DNA from: Heterostelium album PN500
Taxonomy: Eukaryota; Evosea; Eumycetozoa; Acytosteliales; Acytosteliaceae
Reading direction: 5' to 3'
Assembly (NCBI RefSeq): GCF_000004825.1
Contig: NW_008805064.1
Coordinates: forward strand, 2,480,001-2,544,000
DNA: 64,000 bases
The notes beneath the pieces were generated by a model. That model saw nothing but the letters and a program-made list of their open reading frames with translations, had not been told where the DNA came from and did no database searches. The position numbers and the translations under genes were made by a program. The stretch's first letter is position 1. Every line of letters begins with the position of its first letter. Positions 12,161 through 23,747 of this stretch are shown here, one piece after another.

Positions 12161-15100
12161 ATGGAAGAAAACCAGTGGTTTCTCTTTGGATTAGATGACA
12201 TCTTACCGACTTTGAAACGTGTGGGAGATCTACCTGTCTATGGTTCTGAAGCATTCACATCATTCTCTGAATACAACACCTCTCTCAAAAAGATAGAGAA
12301 GACTCAAGATATCGATGTTATTCTTGCCAAGTTCCTCGGTGTGAATGAACCACCTATCCCATTGTTTAGTAAAGATAAATTCAAATTACCATTTTGTAAT
12401 GCAGGTATGTTAGGTTATGTTATGTTATTACTAAAACTTGGTTTTATTTTAAATTGTTTGTAATTGTACAAATTTTATTAATCAAATTAAAGATCTTCAA
12501 CATAACACATTGTTATATAGATGTTTAGATTGTTCTTTGAACTTCACAGCATGTGTATGTGAAGAGTGTTTTAGAAAAGGAAATCATCTGGAGGAAGGAC
12601 ATCATTTCACGACTCAACTCACTATTCAAGGTGCAACATGTGATTGTGGTAATCCTGATCTCTGGAAACCGAGTGGATTCTGCTGTGACCACCATGCACC
12701 CACCACCGAATCTACTCCAAGTGAACTACTCGAACCAGAAATGAGAAAGAAACTTCATCTCTTTGTTCGTTGTCTTCTTAACTTTATGTTGAATGAAGTC
12801 GAGATACTCAATATGACGAAATCCAACGATAACGCTGAGAAACAAAGAATGCAGAATCTTAAGAACCGAGTGTCTTTGGTGCTTGCATGGATTCATGGTG
12901 CCGTACAGCAATCATACCCATTGCTACATATCATTGCTGAAGAGTTGACATTGCAAACACTCGATAACAAATCATTCGATATCAACAAGCCGGTGCCATT
13001 ATCCTACACCACCAAAGAAGAAGAGACTGACATACTTCCTCAACTTGCCACTGTCATTCCGATTCTAACTTATATCAGAGGTACTTTCGATCATCCAGAT
13101 CTATATCAGTGTATGTATCAAACCTTATCATCACTAGTGTGCATCAGACTGTTCAAGATATACCTATTCGATGTTGTACTTGAAAACTACTCAGAGCTAT
13201 CATTGAAGGTGGAAAAGTTTATATTTCTTTGTGGTTTATTCTATGATTCCGCACCAATCTATACGATGTTCTCCACTGACTATTCAAAGAATAATCTATT
13301 CCGTGTTGTTATTGCTGAATATGTAAGTTATATTGATAAACTTTACTAATTAATAATATTATCATACAATTCAATTGTTTAACTTTAACATAATCTTTTT
13401 AAATATATTATTTAGAAACAATTAATCTCAAAAAAAGAGATGTTTGATTTGAATAATGCAACTGATCGTGAAACTTTTCAAGCGATTTGTGATCCTCATA
13501 CAGAGATGGCTTTCTTGATAAGATTCTTTAGAGAACAACCAATCAATCAATACATCTACAACAATGATGATATCATGCATGAATACTTTAAAGTCATCGA
13601 TTTGATTCAAGATATAGTTCCATTGAAAAGAGCATTGATAAAACCAAAAGAATATGAACCAGAACCTCTCCAAGTAGCAAATGCCATTTCAAGCTGCTTT
13701 CAAAATGGTTTCAGAATATTATTGAAACGTTTTCATAGACAAAAGTGTAAGTAATTATACTAAACAAAACAAAACAAAAAACAAAATAATATTAATTAAC
13801 AAACAATTCATTATTATTAATCAGTACCAACAATAAAGTATTTGAAATCAATTCTCTCTTTATTCAAAGCACCACGATCTACAAAGTATTTAACTTGTAA
13901 CGAGTATGTATAAATCATAAAATTTTAAAGAGTAATATTAAAGAGCTCATTTATTCATAAATATTTATTTATTTATTTATAGTTATAAATTAATATCAAA
14001 TAATATATTTAATGCAGTGGATACAGTCAGTTTATACTCACCAATCACACAAATGGCAGGTGTATACTTGTTGAGTTCACTACAACAAGATGATAACTAC
14101 AGTCTTGATGTTGTGAGATCATTGATTGACAATGACAAGTTACTCTATATGATTAACCAGTCTCTCAAACCAATGATGCTTCTCTGCCAATATGGTAAAT
14201 GGACCAAGAACTTGAACATCAACTTAGAAACTAGTTGCTACATGCTTTCGTCGATGTTCATAGATTTGTTTATGATTCAATACAGCTCTATCTTATTGGG
14301 TCCAAATTATTATTTGAACTTTATGATTAATTCTTTCACTTCGAATTATAAATCAAGTAAGTTTTAATTAACAAATAACAATAACAATGATAACTTTATA
14401 TCTTATTAATATTAATAATTATATTTTAATTTTAAATCACCAGATGAATATACTTCATGTTGGTCTGACATGCTCAAAACTATCATTCAGATTCAACAAC
14501 TTAGAATGAATCCAAAGCATACTCCTGAGAATGTACGTCACTATGCTACTCAAAGTCTAATAGCCAATAAGAAGATGGAGAAAGAAAAGTTTGTGGAATT
14601 ATTGAAAAGTATACTTTATTCTGAAAAGTTGTTGGAAGATGCCATTCTCGAGATATCATCAGGTGCCAATCAACTCAACACAGAGCTGAAACTAAAGCCA
14701 GAACGTGTTAAATACTTTGATTTCTACTTCCCACTCTACCTTGACGAACCACCTATGAAAAACTACCACGAACTCATCAAAGATAATGATAACTCTCATC
14801 CATTACCAGGTGTATTGGGACCACTTCACCACAATCTCGAAGCAATCAACGATCTCTACAACGAATCACTTCTCTATCGAATTGTGTTCTTCACACTGTT
14901 ACCACTTGTCCATCCACAATACAAATTGGAAGAAACATTCTCTGATTTTGAAAAGTTTAACAAATTCTCAAGTTTCCAAGAGATGCTTCAATCACAAGAA
15001 GAACTTGACAAGAGTGTCAATAATTGTCTCTATCTCTTGTGTTTGGCTCAACAACACTATTCTGAAAAACAATTCAATACTTTATCAGGTGAAGAGAAAT

Positions 15101-17207
15101 CAACACTTTCGACTTCAATCAAATTACAATTGTCTGAAAAAGACAACAACAACACTATTAAATCATCATTTATCTCACATATTCTAACATATCACAAAGT
15201 TGGAACAACCAAAGAGAATGATGGTGAGAATAATAATAATAATAATACAACTCAATCGATGAGTATTCTTGATCTACTTATTGATCTTTTGGTGATGACC
15301 AACAAGAATAGATATGTTGACAAGAAGAAATTGATTAATCATTTGATCAATGGACTAAAGGATATCGATGAGAGTTTAGTAAATTATATCAACAATAGAA
15401 AGCCATCTGATGATATCATTAAAGGTAATGAAGACGAGAAGTTGAGATCAGATCAACTTGAGGAGGTACACAAGAGACAAAAAGAAATCAAAGAGATGAT
15501 GGCACAACAACAAAAACAATTCCTTCAACTCAATGAAATCGATGAGAGTGAATCGAGTGGTCTACACGATAACAACACTCCAATCTGCGTCACATGTAGA
15601 AGTAGCACCGATACAGATACCGATCCACTCGGTGCCATGGGTAATGTTTGTGGATTCCATGCACACATCAATTCTAAACGTAACTCACTAAAGTCCTTCT
15701 GTCCTTCTTTAAAAGATAATGAATTCGGATCATACGAATTTCATACATTCGGCTCTTTCTATCCAGAGGAACTAAAAGAATCACAAATCCTCATCATAAT
15801 GCAGTTCTCACCGTCTTTCAACATCAGTTGTTGTGGTCACCACATCCACAAATCATGTTTGATCAATTTGAGTGGCAAAGAATTTCAAGGTTTCCATTGT
15901 CCACTGTGTGACCGTCCAACCAATCTCATTCTCCCACCAGACAACATAAACAAACTAAAGTCATGGGGAAATGATTGTTTCATCGATGTTCTTGTGAAAT
16001 CCGATATGACATTTGCTATGAATGCACCCGACGTTTCTGAGCCTTTGACAATGAAACTACTCTGGAAGTACGCATTATCCAATATCGAAACACTTGAATT
16101 GACATCTCGTCGACAAAAGAGCTACAACCGTGGAACCAGCCATGAGAACAAACCATACTTTGTTTACAATGATGCAGAATTCTCGAAAAGATTGAATACA
16201 CTGACCATCATCTATCACAACATCATCAATCTCAGAGAGATTCCAGATGATCCCACTGAACTTTGGTCTGATGACAATCAATTGTATGATCCGTTCATCG
16301 TTGCAACTTTATCATTCTATCTCAATCGTTCATCCGATCCAAAAGCTCACATTAAGAAAGCATATGAAAATCTAATTTTCTGTGTGCAAGCAACAATAAT
16401 GGATTCTTATAGAAGAGGAAATCCTTTGTCACCCGACGTCAACGACAGAGACAAACTTGTAAAGTTCTTCTCGAGTGTCACCGATCAATTCATTAGAAAA
16501 GCTTATCTTTTCCATCATTGCATATCATCAAGATTGCAAACTGGCAACCAATCTGAAAGCCAGCTAACATTGGAACAATTCTCTGATATTTCTTATCTGA
16601 GAACAGCACTGGACATTCCAACTTGGCAAACCACTCAAAACGAAATGATGACCAGAGAAGTTAGTATTACCTTTACAAACGGCATCAGTTTCTCAATACC
16701 GCCAAAACCAGCAAAATTCATTCCTTTACCACATTCCTATGTTGTAAGTAATTCTTATTCAATCGATTAAAAGATGATACATAATAACAAACTAATATTA
16801 TTTTTATGATATGATACCAAAAGGATTTCATGGTGAAATATATGAAAGTTGCACCTCTGAACTCATGCAAGAAATCATCAACAATGAGACAAGTTTGTCT
16901 TCATTGTGGAAGTGTAATCTGTACCAATCCAATTTGTTGTCCAAATGAACTTACGATCCACACTCAATTATGTCAAAGTAGTATAGGTCTCTTCATTAAA
17001 GTTGGAATACCAGAGGTATCGTTATACTTGCTCCAATATGAGATCAAGAAATACAATGTCTATCATTGTTTGAAAGGTGAATCCAACTCTACTGACTCAA
17101 GTGTACTCAATGCAGAAGTACTTAGAGAACTCTACATCTCATGGTTAAGTGGTGAACTTCATCAAAATTGTTTGAATTTAATTGCTGGTGCACGTGAGGA
17201 TCAATAA
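12161..17207 (+). CDS. UBR-box / RING E3 ubiquitin ligase (N-recognin family, UBR1/UBR2-like)
   Basis: Seven exons are in frame throughout: 12161-12404, 12493-13322, 13416-13746, 13825-13903, 13983-14356, 14444-16743 and 16824-17207, for about 1,513 residues. Residues ~77-150 form a UBR box with its Cys/His ligands (FCNA, CLDC, CVCEEC, HLEEGHH, CDCG, GFCCDHH), the domain that binds type-1 N-degrons. At ~1000-1120 is a RING-like zinc domain (CVTC, CGFHAH, CCGHHIHKSCL, CPLCDRP). The C-terminus has the Cys-rich conserved cap of UBR ligases (CLHCGSVIC, CC, H). The length is somewhat short for yeast or animal UBR1. The expected role is recognition and ubiquitination of proteins with destabilising N-termini in the cytosol. 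A truncated paralog with the same exon plan lies at 26.0-29.4 kb. Confidence 0.9.
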
Positions 17208-17663
17208 ATAAATAAATAAATAAATAAATAATAATAAACAAGATGAAAATATATTTAAAATTCTTTTCATTTTTACTATTTTTTGTTTTTTTTGCTAAAT
17301 TTTTGATCAAACATTGTGATCAAAGACGAAGAAAGAGAAAGTTGTTTTTAATTTAATAAAAAAAAAATACAGTGCAATCAAAAGTTTAATTTAAAACAAA
17401 AGTATAATGATAATAATTGATACTGTTCAATTTAAAAGTAAAGAAATAAATAAGAATGATAGTGATCATGCAAAAATTAGCTGTCAAAAAAATAAAAAAA
17501 TAAAAAAATAATCTTAAGAAAAATATAAATAGTTCTGTTATTTTATCTATAACCACTTTGTATAAGCAATAGTAATACAATATTTATTTATTTAGGCTTT
17601 GATTAAAAAGATGAATCGAATAGTAAAGAAATTGATTTTCGAATAAAAGATTTTTATATAATA
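17208..17663. other. AT-rich intergenic stretch with (TAAA)n
   Basis: A TAAA tetranucleotide run (about 17205-17232) directly follows the UBR stop codon. The remainder is AT-rich with no supported gene. It should contain the UBR 3' end and the promoter of the next gene. Confidence 0.4.
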
Positions 17664-18628
17664 ATGTTAATAAAAGTCAACATTTGTTAAATTGTAATAA
17701 TATTAAACACTATTCAACAACCTCTAATCAATCACCTCTACAACAAGCAACAGAATCGTCGTCAACAAATAACAGTGATCATACTAAATCAAATGGTCAG
17801 GAAAATAATAATTCTGACAATGAAAATGAAAAGAAATCTAATTTTGCACTGATGAAGAATGTAGCTCTTATTTGTAGTATCATTGGTAAATAAATTCTAC
17901 TTTATTTAAAAAATGTTTGTTTTGTTTAATAATAGAATTATTTGAAATTTCTAGGTGTGGGATACTATGCTAAAACAAACGACAGTCTGATAAATAGTCT
18001 GGTTTTATTCGAAGACAATATGTGGGATGTGCAAGACTACTATGCAAAACTAAAGTCGGATCAACAACAGCAACAGCAACAACAACAACAACCTGGTAAT
18101 GTTGTCAAAGAGCAGTTCACTTATCAAAAAAATTCTCTCAACAAGTTTACAGATATATGCAATGAGAAAGAGTGGGATGTCGTAACTCAAGCTTTGAAAT
18201 CACCAGAATTCATCAACCTATTCAATGAGATTATGGGCAACTACCTGTTGAGATGCGAACTACTCGACCAATTTCAACTCTATAAGCTGGTGGTTGCAAT
18301 CAAGAGATTGGACTCTGCACTCAACAATATTGAAGACTTGGACCAAGTCGATGAGAAAACAGGTGTTGTTTTCAATGATGTTAGAATCGCTCGTAATACG
18401 CTGATGGTGGTGCTTGACAAAATTACTTGGTATGATATACCTATAAAGATTCGTTACCAAAGTGATTACCTCAGTGAAATCGAAAGAGGTAAGCAAGATC
18501 CCGACACCTCCAATGAATGTAATAAATTTCTTCGTCGTCTCGAAGTGAAAATCTATCAGAGAGAATACGATGATATGTTGAATGGCAGAAAAGTGAAGAC
18601 TTTGTTCAAAAATAGAAAAGTTTATTAA
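17664..18628 (+). CDS. Probable mitochondrial membrane protein, paralog of the gene at 10.7 kb (5' end unresolved)
   Basis: Two main exons, ~17678-17885 and 17955-18628, joined by a 69-bp GT-AG intron (SII-G|GT-GTG), give about 295 residues. After a presequence-like start (LLNCNNIKHYSTT) comes a polar Ser/Asn-rich linker, a hydrophobic segment (ALMKNVALICSIIGVGYYA), a Gln run, and the same core as its paralog (FNEI, LDSALN, ARNTLMVVLDK). The start is a problem. The nearest upstream ATG (17664) is in another frame and meets a stop after eight codons, and the coding frame has no ATG before an upstream TGA. A missed 5' exon, a one-base indel in the short T run near 17684, or decay could explain this. 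Confidence 0.65.
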
Positions 18629-18880
18629 ATAAAAAATGTACATTTTTGTAAATACTCCCCAAGTTTTTGAATTCCAAAAAAAAAAAACTGTGTCCATTGT
18701 CTGTTTTTGCGGGCAAAGATATTATTTTTTTTTGTTCCCTCATCACCATTTCGCCAAATATTGGGTTTTTGAAAAGCATCGACATACCTTGTCATATTAC
18801 AACGGTGCTCCTCATAAATTCATACGTCAATGTATAATAATAATAATAGTTAATAATTAATTCAAATATGAAAATAAATA

Positions 18881-19536
18881 ATGAATAATAGTTTTATATT
18901 TTTTTTATTATTATTATTGATAGTTGATGTCAAAACACAGAATTGTGCTTTTTATAATGTAGATACACAGAAACTATATAATTTCAATGCTTTGTAAGTT
19001 AGATATCGATCATAGAGAAAAAAAAAAATTAATTCTTACAATTTATAAATCTTAATGAATCTAGAACAGGTCAATATTTTGGATCATATCAAGGATATAA
19101 TTATTACTTTAATATTTGTGGTACTTCTACTCAGTGCGCTAACAGTGGTTTAACGGATTCAGCGGTGTGCTTAACTTCATCGTCAGGCAATTCCGGCTAT
19201 ATTAGTGCTGGTCGAGTCGACCATTTAAAGGTTCTACCATTAGGTATGCTATGAGCTATCATAATAAACAAAAATACTATAAACTCTAACTAATCTTTAT
19301 TGACAAACAACCTATAAAATATATAATAAATAGATGGATTCCAAGGTGGAAAGATTGAATATTCAGATGGATTATGGTGTTATGATGTACCGTCAATCAA
19401 TAGAACTACGACGATAGAGATGTACTGTGCATTTGGTCAAGATACAATAATCGATCGTGTCTATGCAAAGTCTACTTGCAACTATGTAATATCAATCTCA
19501 AGTACCTATGCTTGCCCTGTTTACTTTAAAAATTGA
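18881..19536 (+). CDS. Secreted MRH-domain (mannose-6-phosphate-receptor-homology) protein, copy A
   Basis: Three short exons, 18881-18993, 19065-19243 and 19334-19536, are joined in frame by GT-AG introns, for about 164 residues. Exon 1 starts MNNSFIFFLLLLLIVDVKTQ, a signal peptide. The mature protein follows the MRH plan: NCAFYN, KLYNFNAL, YYFNICG, a Cys pair, a linker to LPL-DGFQGGKIEYSDG, LWCY, NRTTTIEMYCAF, then STCNYVISISSTYACP. MRH domains bind mannose-type glycans or act in ER and lysosomal sorting. With no membrane anchor, this one should be a secreted or lumenal lectin-like protein. It is a tandem duplicate of the next gene, with identical intron positions. No single exon is long enough to stand out as an ORF. 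Confidence 0.8.
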
Positions 19537-19808
19537 TTCTTCAGATAACACAACACTCAATAAATCTAATCTTTTGTATCATATTCTTTAAAGTGATTGA
19601 TCAGCACGGTTTTTTTTTTTTTTTTACAAACAAGATTTCGTGTCGTCGATCCGAAAAAGGAAAAAGAATTACTTTACAACTTCGACCAAACAAACTGTTT
19701 GACCAATTTTTGCTTAACACCTTCGACCAAATAAACTGTTTGGTCATCTAATATAAAAAAATAATAATAATAATAAAAAACACTTATTTTTTTTTTAAAG
19801 ATACTTTA
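19537..19808. other. Spacer between the MRH duplicates with two hairpin repeats
   Basis: The spacer holds two 25-bp direct repeats, about 19680-19705 and 19721-19746, each starting TTCGACCAAA and each able to form a small hairpin (GACCAAA...TTTGGTC in the second). AT-rich sequence follows up to the start of copy B. Confidence 0.45.
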
Positions 19809-20497
19809 ATGAAAACATTAAAAGTTGTCTTTGTTATATATATTATTACAACATATATATCTATTATAAATGGTAATAGTTGCGCTTTTTACGATACCTC
19901 TACAGGAAAACTATATAATTTCAATGCATTGTAAGTGATTTAATTCATAACACACATTAGATACTTGTTGACAATAACAATAATACTAATATTATGTTCT
20001 TTTATTCATTTTTCACTATTTAATTAAATAAAGGAGTGGTCAATATTTTAAAACTGTCCAGGGTTATGATTATTTCTTTAATATTTGTGGGTATGCAACG
20101 CATTGTGTCAATAACGGCAATCCGGGTGCTGCCTGCTGCCAAAATCCATCGCCACCCAGACCCAATTCATACACTAGTTGTGGTCAACTAAATCAAATTT
20201 CTTTTCTTCCACTTGGTAAGTTCGAGATGATAAACAATTGTTTGTGATTTGTTGATGGATCGCGATTATTAACAAACGAAAATAGATGATGGTGGCGAAG
20301 GTGGTGTGATTAAGTATTCAGGTGGACTGTGGTGCTACGCTGTGCCCAATATCAATAGATCGTTGACTATCCAGTTGAATTGTAAACGAGATCAAGAGAC
20401 AACGATTACTAGACTCTACCAGAAGTCGACTTGTGTTTATGTCGTTGAGATCACCAGTAAATATGCTTGTCCAGTCGACATTAGATATGGTTTCTAG
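19809..20497 (+). CDS. Secreted MRH-domain protein, copy B
   Basis: Three exons, 19809-19930, 20034-20215 and 20286-20497, are joined in frame by GT-AG introns in the same phases as copy A, for about 171 residues. The signal peptide begins MKTLKVVFVIYIITTYIS. Key MRH phrases are all present: CAFYDTSTGKLYNFNAL, YDYFFNICG, CCQNP, LPLDDGGEGGVIKYSGG, LWCY, NRSLTIQLNCKR, STCVYVVEITSKYACP. Exon 2 has extra Cys and Pro (CC, PSPPRP) compared with copy A. There is no anchor, so secretion or retention in the secretory pathway is expected. Assignment to MRH is by motif pattern; sugar binding is not shown. Confidence 0.8.
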
Positions 20498-20808
20498 TTT
20501 TACCGACTCAGTGAAATCATTTATGGTTGGTTTGCAATCATGTTTACTCTATCAATACCACAACAATAGATAATTAAAGTGGATTATATTATCGAGTAGG
20601 TACTGATAGATATTTACATTCTCAAAGGTCATGATTAAAGATTAAAGATCATAACAATATCAACCAAATAAAGTGAATGTATAAATAAATCTATAAAGAT
20701 AAACATGTTTAGAATGTTAAAATGATGATCATTTTTATTCATTTATTTATATTTAAATTGATTAGATTAGAATTATGTTGTAATATTAATTAAAGATTTA
20801 TTTTATTG
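20498..20808. other. Convergent 3' intergenic region
   Basis: This is an AT-rich gap between convergent genes and should hold both poly(A) sites. I see no gene in it. Confidence 0.4.
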
Positions 20809-21627
20809 TTATTTTTTTAAGAATTCTATAATAGAATATTGTAATGTAATTTCATTGTCATTAGGACTGCTTTGTTTGTCGACAGTTTTAATGTTTAACA
20901 GTCTATTGTTATTCGAATTAGCTATTTTTGTTATTATATCTTCTTTGACTTGCTGTTGCAGACTGTTATCATGTATCTCTAGAGTTAAAAGTGTTGTATT
21001 GACTGACAATGACGATATAAATGATTGAATCGATGATGTTTCCTCTTCTCTATTGGTAGCATTGTAACCTCGGTAGATATTTATCTTTAGATGACACAAC
21101 GACTGGTTAGATGTGATAAGCTGACCGATCGCTCTCAGATTCATCGCAAAACAATCTGTGAATTCTAGATGAGTTATAAGCGGTGAACTCAGAGTGTTTT
21201 CTTCTTCTTCTTCTTTAGAGCGCACGAGTAACAAAGGGTAATGGTGATCCGACAGTATCTGACATGACACCGAGAGTGACCGGAGTTTCCTGTTGGCAGC
21301 GAGTGCGGTGAGCAGAGGCGATGCAATCGATTCGATTGTAGATGATTGTAGCTTGGCACCATATCCATTCCAATTACAATTACGAACCGTTAGCTCTTCA
21401 AGTGTGTTGTTGGTGGCCAATAATCGACAGAACTCGATCCAATGTTCCAAGCGATTGGCATCTGGCTCTGAATTTCCTTTCTCTTGACAACCACATATTC
21501 CGTTACGAACTGTAGGCAGAGAATCTAACCTAAGAAAAGCTAATCTTGCATCTAATGATCTTACATTATCGATTGCTAATTTCAAATCACATATTTTTGA
21601 ATGTTGTTCGAAATCTTGTTCATTCAT
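20809..21627 (-). CDS. LRR-like protein related to the F-box/LRR gene at 39.8 kb (272 aa)
   Basis: Single exon from ATG at 21627 (MNEQDFEQHSKIC). It contains several leucine-rich-repeat-like units (NTLEELTVRNCN, RKLRSLSVSCQILS, ITHLEFTDC, SLCHLKINIY, TTLLTLEIHDNSL). The order and phrasing match the C-terminal half of the 506-residue gene at 39819-41339: ICGCQE versus NCGCMS, LEHWIEFCRLLATNNTLEEL versus IEHWTQFCKSLSSNTTLREL, and SVSCQILS versus AISCQVLS. The N-terminal F-box-like half is missing here. The gene may encode a solo LRR protein, or be a shortened duplicate. The function is unknown. Confidence 0.75.
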   Translation of the reverse strand: MNEQDFEQHSKICDLKLAIDNVRSLDARLAFLRLDSLPTVRNGICGCQEKGNSEPDANRLEHWIEFCRLLATNNTLEELTVRNCNWNGYGAKLQSSTIESIASPLLTALAANRKLRSLSVSCQILSDHHYPLLLVRSKEEEEENTLSSPLITHLEFTDCFAMNLRAIGQLITSNQSLCHLKINIYRGYNATNREEETSSIQSFISSLSVNTTLLTLEIHDNSLQQQVKEDIITKIANSNNNRLLNIKTVDKQSSPNDNEITLQYSIIEFLKK

Positions 21628-21771
21628 CTAATTAAACTTTAAGATATGTTTGTGTGTGTCAGTGCCAGTAAAAGAAAAGCTGTTGTTTTAGGTTCAAAAA
21701 TTTCATAGAATTTTAAAAGAGAAAATATACTTTGTTTCAAATAATCATTTAATCTTTATAATAAATTAGAA

Positions 21772-23401
21772 ATGAATTATAATAACAAAAATAATAATAA
21801 TAATAACAATAACAATAATAATAATGATTTACAAAGATTAGTATCATTACCACATTATCTATTGTCAAAGATAATCAATCAACTCACAGACAACTTGGAT
21901 CGTATTGTTTTTAGTTTGGTTTGTAAGAAGTGGTACAATGAAAGAGATCGCTACCTATTGTTCAATAGTGATCATCTAAGAATACCTAATAGAAATAATA
22001 GTAGTAGTAGTAGTAAACCAATAAATGCATATCATGATCAAATCAATCGTTCCTATAAATCAAAGACAAATTCAAAGATCTTTTTAGGCATTTTATATCA
22101 ACCATCGATAAATATAAAAGAAATAGACTATCATTTTAGAGAAGAAACCAATTGTAGTAAGTAAAGTTAAATTAAACAAAACAACAAGAACAACAACATA
22201 TCTATAGTATACTAATACAAATCTTACTTTAGTAATTAGTAATGATGTTAGTCAAATAGTGATAGGTGTAACTTCAAAGAAATCATTTGATAATGAAAAC
22301 AGTTTATTTGATAGGATAGAAGCTTCTCCAAATGTCAAATCTCTAAATATACTTGATAGCTATGCAACAACAAAGACAGATCGATTACCAAGTAATATCG
22401 TTGATCTTACAATGAAATCACCACATCTAATGTTGTCTCTGACAAACTCTTCTTTGGTCACACTCGATCTAATTTTAGATGGTGATAACACTGTCATTAA
22501 AACAAGTATACTGCCGAAAACATTGAAATCGATCATGTTGGGTGGTGTTCATCTAGAGATAGACTGTGTACTGCCTAATCTGGAATCACTAAACCAAACG
22601 AATACCTACTTTTCAAGATGTTACGATATCGATGAGACGACACTTCCCTATCTACCGCCAACACTGCGCAGCATCACCTTGGTTCCCAGTTGGCTAAAGT
22701 ACTTCCAGCACTCGAGTAGAATCGAAACAATGCGAATATTCCAGATATCAAACAGGTCTATTGCGACGCAGGGCGATCACAATATTGCCTATCGCAATAT
22801 GTACCCGAATTCGCTGACCGACCTCTCAATCTACACACTGAGGAGCTCGTTTGAAATGACAAAGTTACCGTATCAACTAAAATCTCTATCGATCACTCTC
22901 AACAATGAATCGAATAAGAAAGCGAGATACATACCCGGGGAGCCTGCGTTGCCTGGCTTTCTGGAGACACTCGATCTTGGATCACTAAACTTTGGCTTAA
23001 CATATATGATATTCAGAATCAAAAGACCAGGTACACTTCCAAACACACTGAAAAAGCTCTACTTGAACAAAGGCTATGAGGAATTGTCAGAGCTAGCGGT
23101 TGGTACCATTCCTGACTCTGTAGAATTCATTGATTTCAAAGATTATACATGTAAAATTCCGAAAGGTATAATACCGCATTCAGTAAAACATATTGCCGTT
23201 ACTATGCCATTCCTAAAGAATAATAAGCCACATAAACTACCAAACAGCATCAGCACAATAACAATAGAAAACAAACTGCGACTCAGAAGACTAACAAACA
23301 GCACCTTTTTAATGATGAACATCAATGACAACTCTGATTTCTCAATCATCAAATCAAAAATGATACATAAACAATTGATTAAAAAAATAAATGGTTTATA
23401 A
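21772..23401 (+). CDS. F-box / FNIP-like repeat protein
   Basis: Two exons, 21772-22156 and 22233-23401, joined by a 76-bp GT-AG intron in frame, give about 517 residues. After an Asn-rich start comes an F-box-like motif (LPHYLLSKIINQLTD, then RIVFSLVCKKWYNERD) and a conserved YLLFNSDHLRI segment. The second exon is a ladder of LP-x-x-LKSL-type units (LPKTLKSIMLGG, LPYQLKSLSITL, LPNTLKKLYLNKG, LPNSISTITI), which resembles the dictyostelid FNIP/LRR-like families. F-box proteins of this kind are presumed substrate receptors of SCF ubiquitin ligases; the substrate is unknown. A frameshifted paralog with the same exon plan is at 30.8-32.4 kb. The start is the only ATG upstream of the F-box. Confidence 0.8.
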
Positions 23402-23621
23402 TGATGATAATAATAAAAAAAATAAGATTTTTATTTTTTTAAAGTTTGTTTGAATTGAATTATTAATAATAATAACCATGATTACTGTATTGTATTGTTG
23501 TATTGTTGCTTTGGTTATTTTATAATTTACTGATCCGGTCAGTTCGCATTTGAAACCAACAGTCGGCAGGATTGACACACACACACGCCACACACGCAGT
23601 TGTTAGTAACAACTCGTTTAT

Positions 23622-23747
23622 CTATTTGGATGGACAGTATAGTGGTTCATGGCCTTGTTTAGAGCAAATTGGGCAATTCGGAGTGCACTTGAAGCAATGA
23701 TTTTCGCTATGCACGTTTTTGTGTCCACACTTTGGGCATTCGAACAT
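23622..23747 (-). CDS. Zinc-knuckle microprotein (41 aa)
   Basis: This very short ORF on the minus strand starts at ATG 23747 and ends at TAG 23622-23624. It begins MFECPKCGHKN and continues HSENHCFKC, then CPICSKQGH and YC. Four cysteine pairs or singles with interspersed histidines (CxxC, HCFxC, CxxC, H) give a ribbon- or knuckle-like zinc site. It is framed by AT-rich DNA and has much higher G+C than its flanks, which supports coding. It is shorter than usual ORF cut-offs. Partner and role are unknown; protein-protein or RNA contact would be a guess. Confidence 0.6.
   Translation of the reverse strand: MFECPKCGHKNVHSENHCFKCTPNCPICSKQGHEPLYCPSK

Noticed and set aside
18636-18860. 74-residue plus-strand ORF
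   Set aside because: It has an aromatic, His-rich composition typical of non-coding AT-rich DNA and overlaps the 3' flank of the 18.6-kb gene. No homology is apparent.
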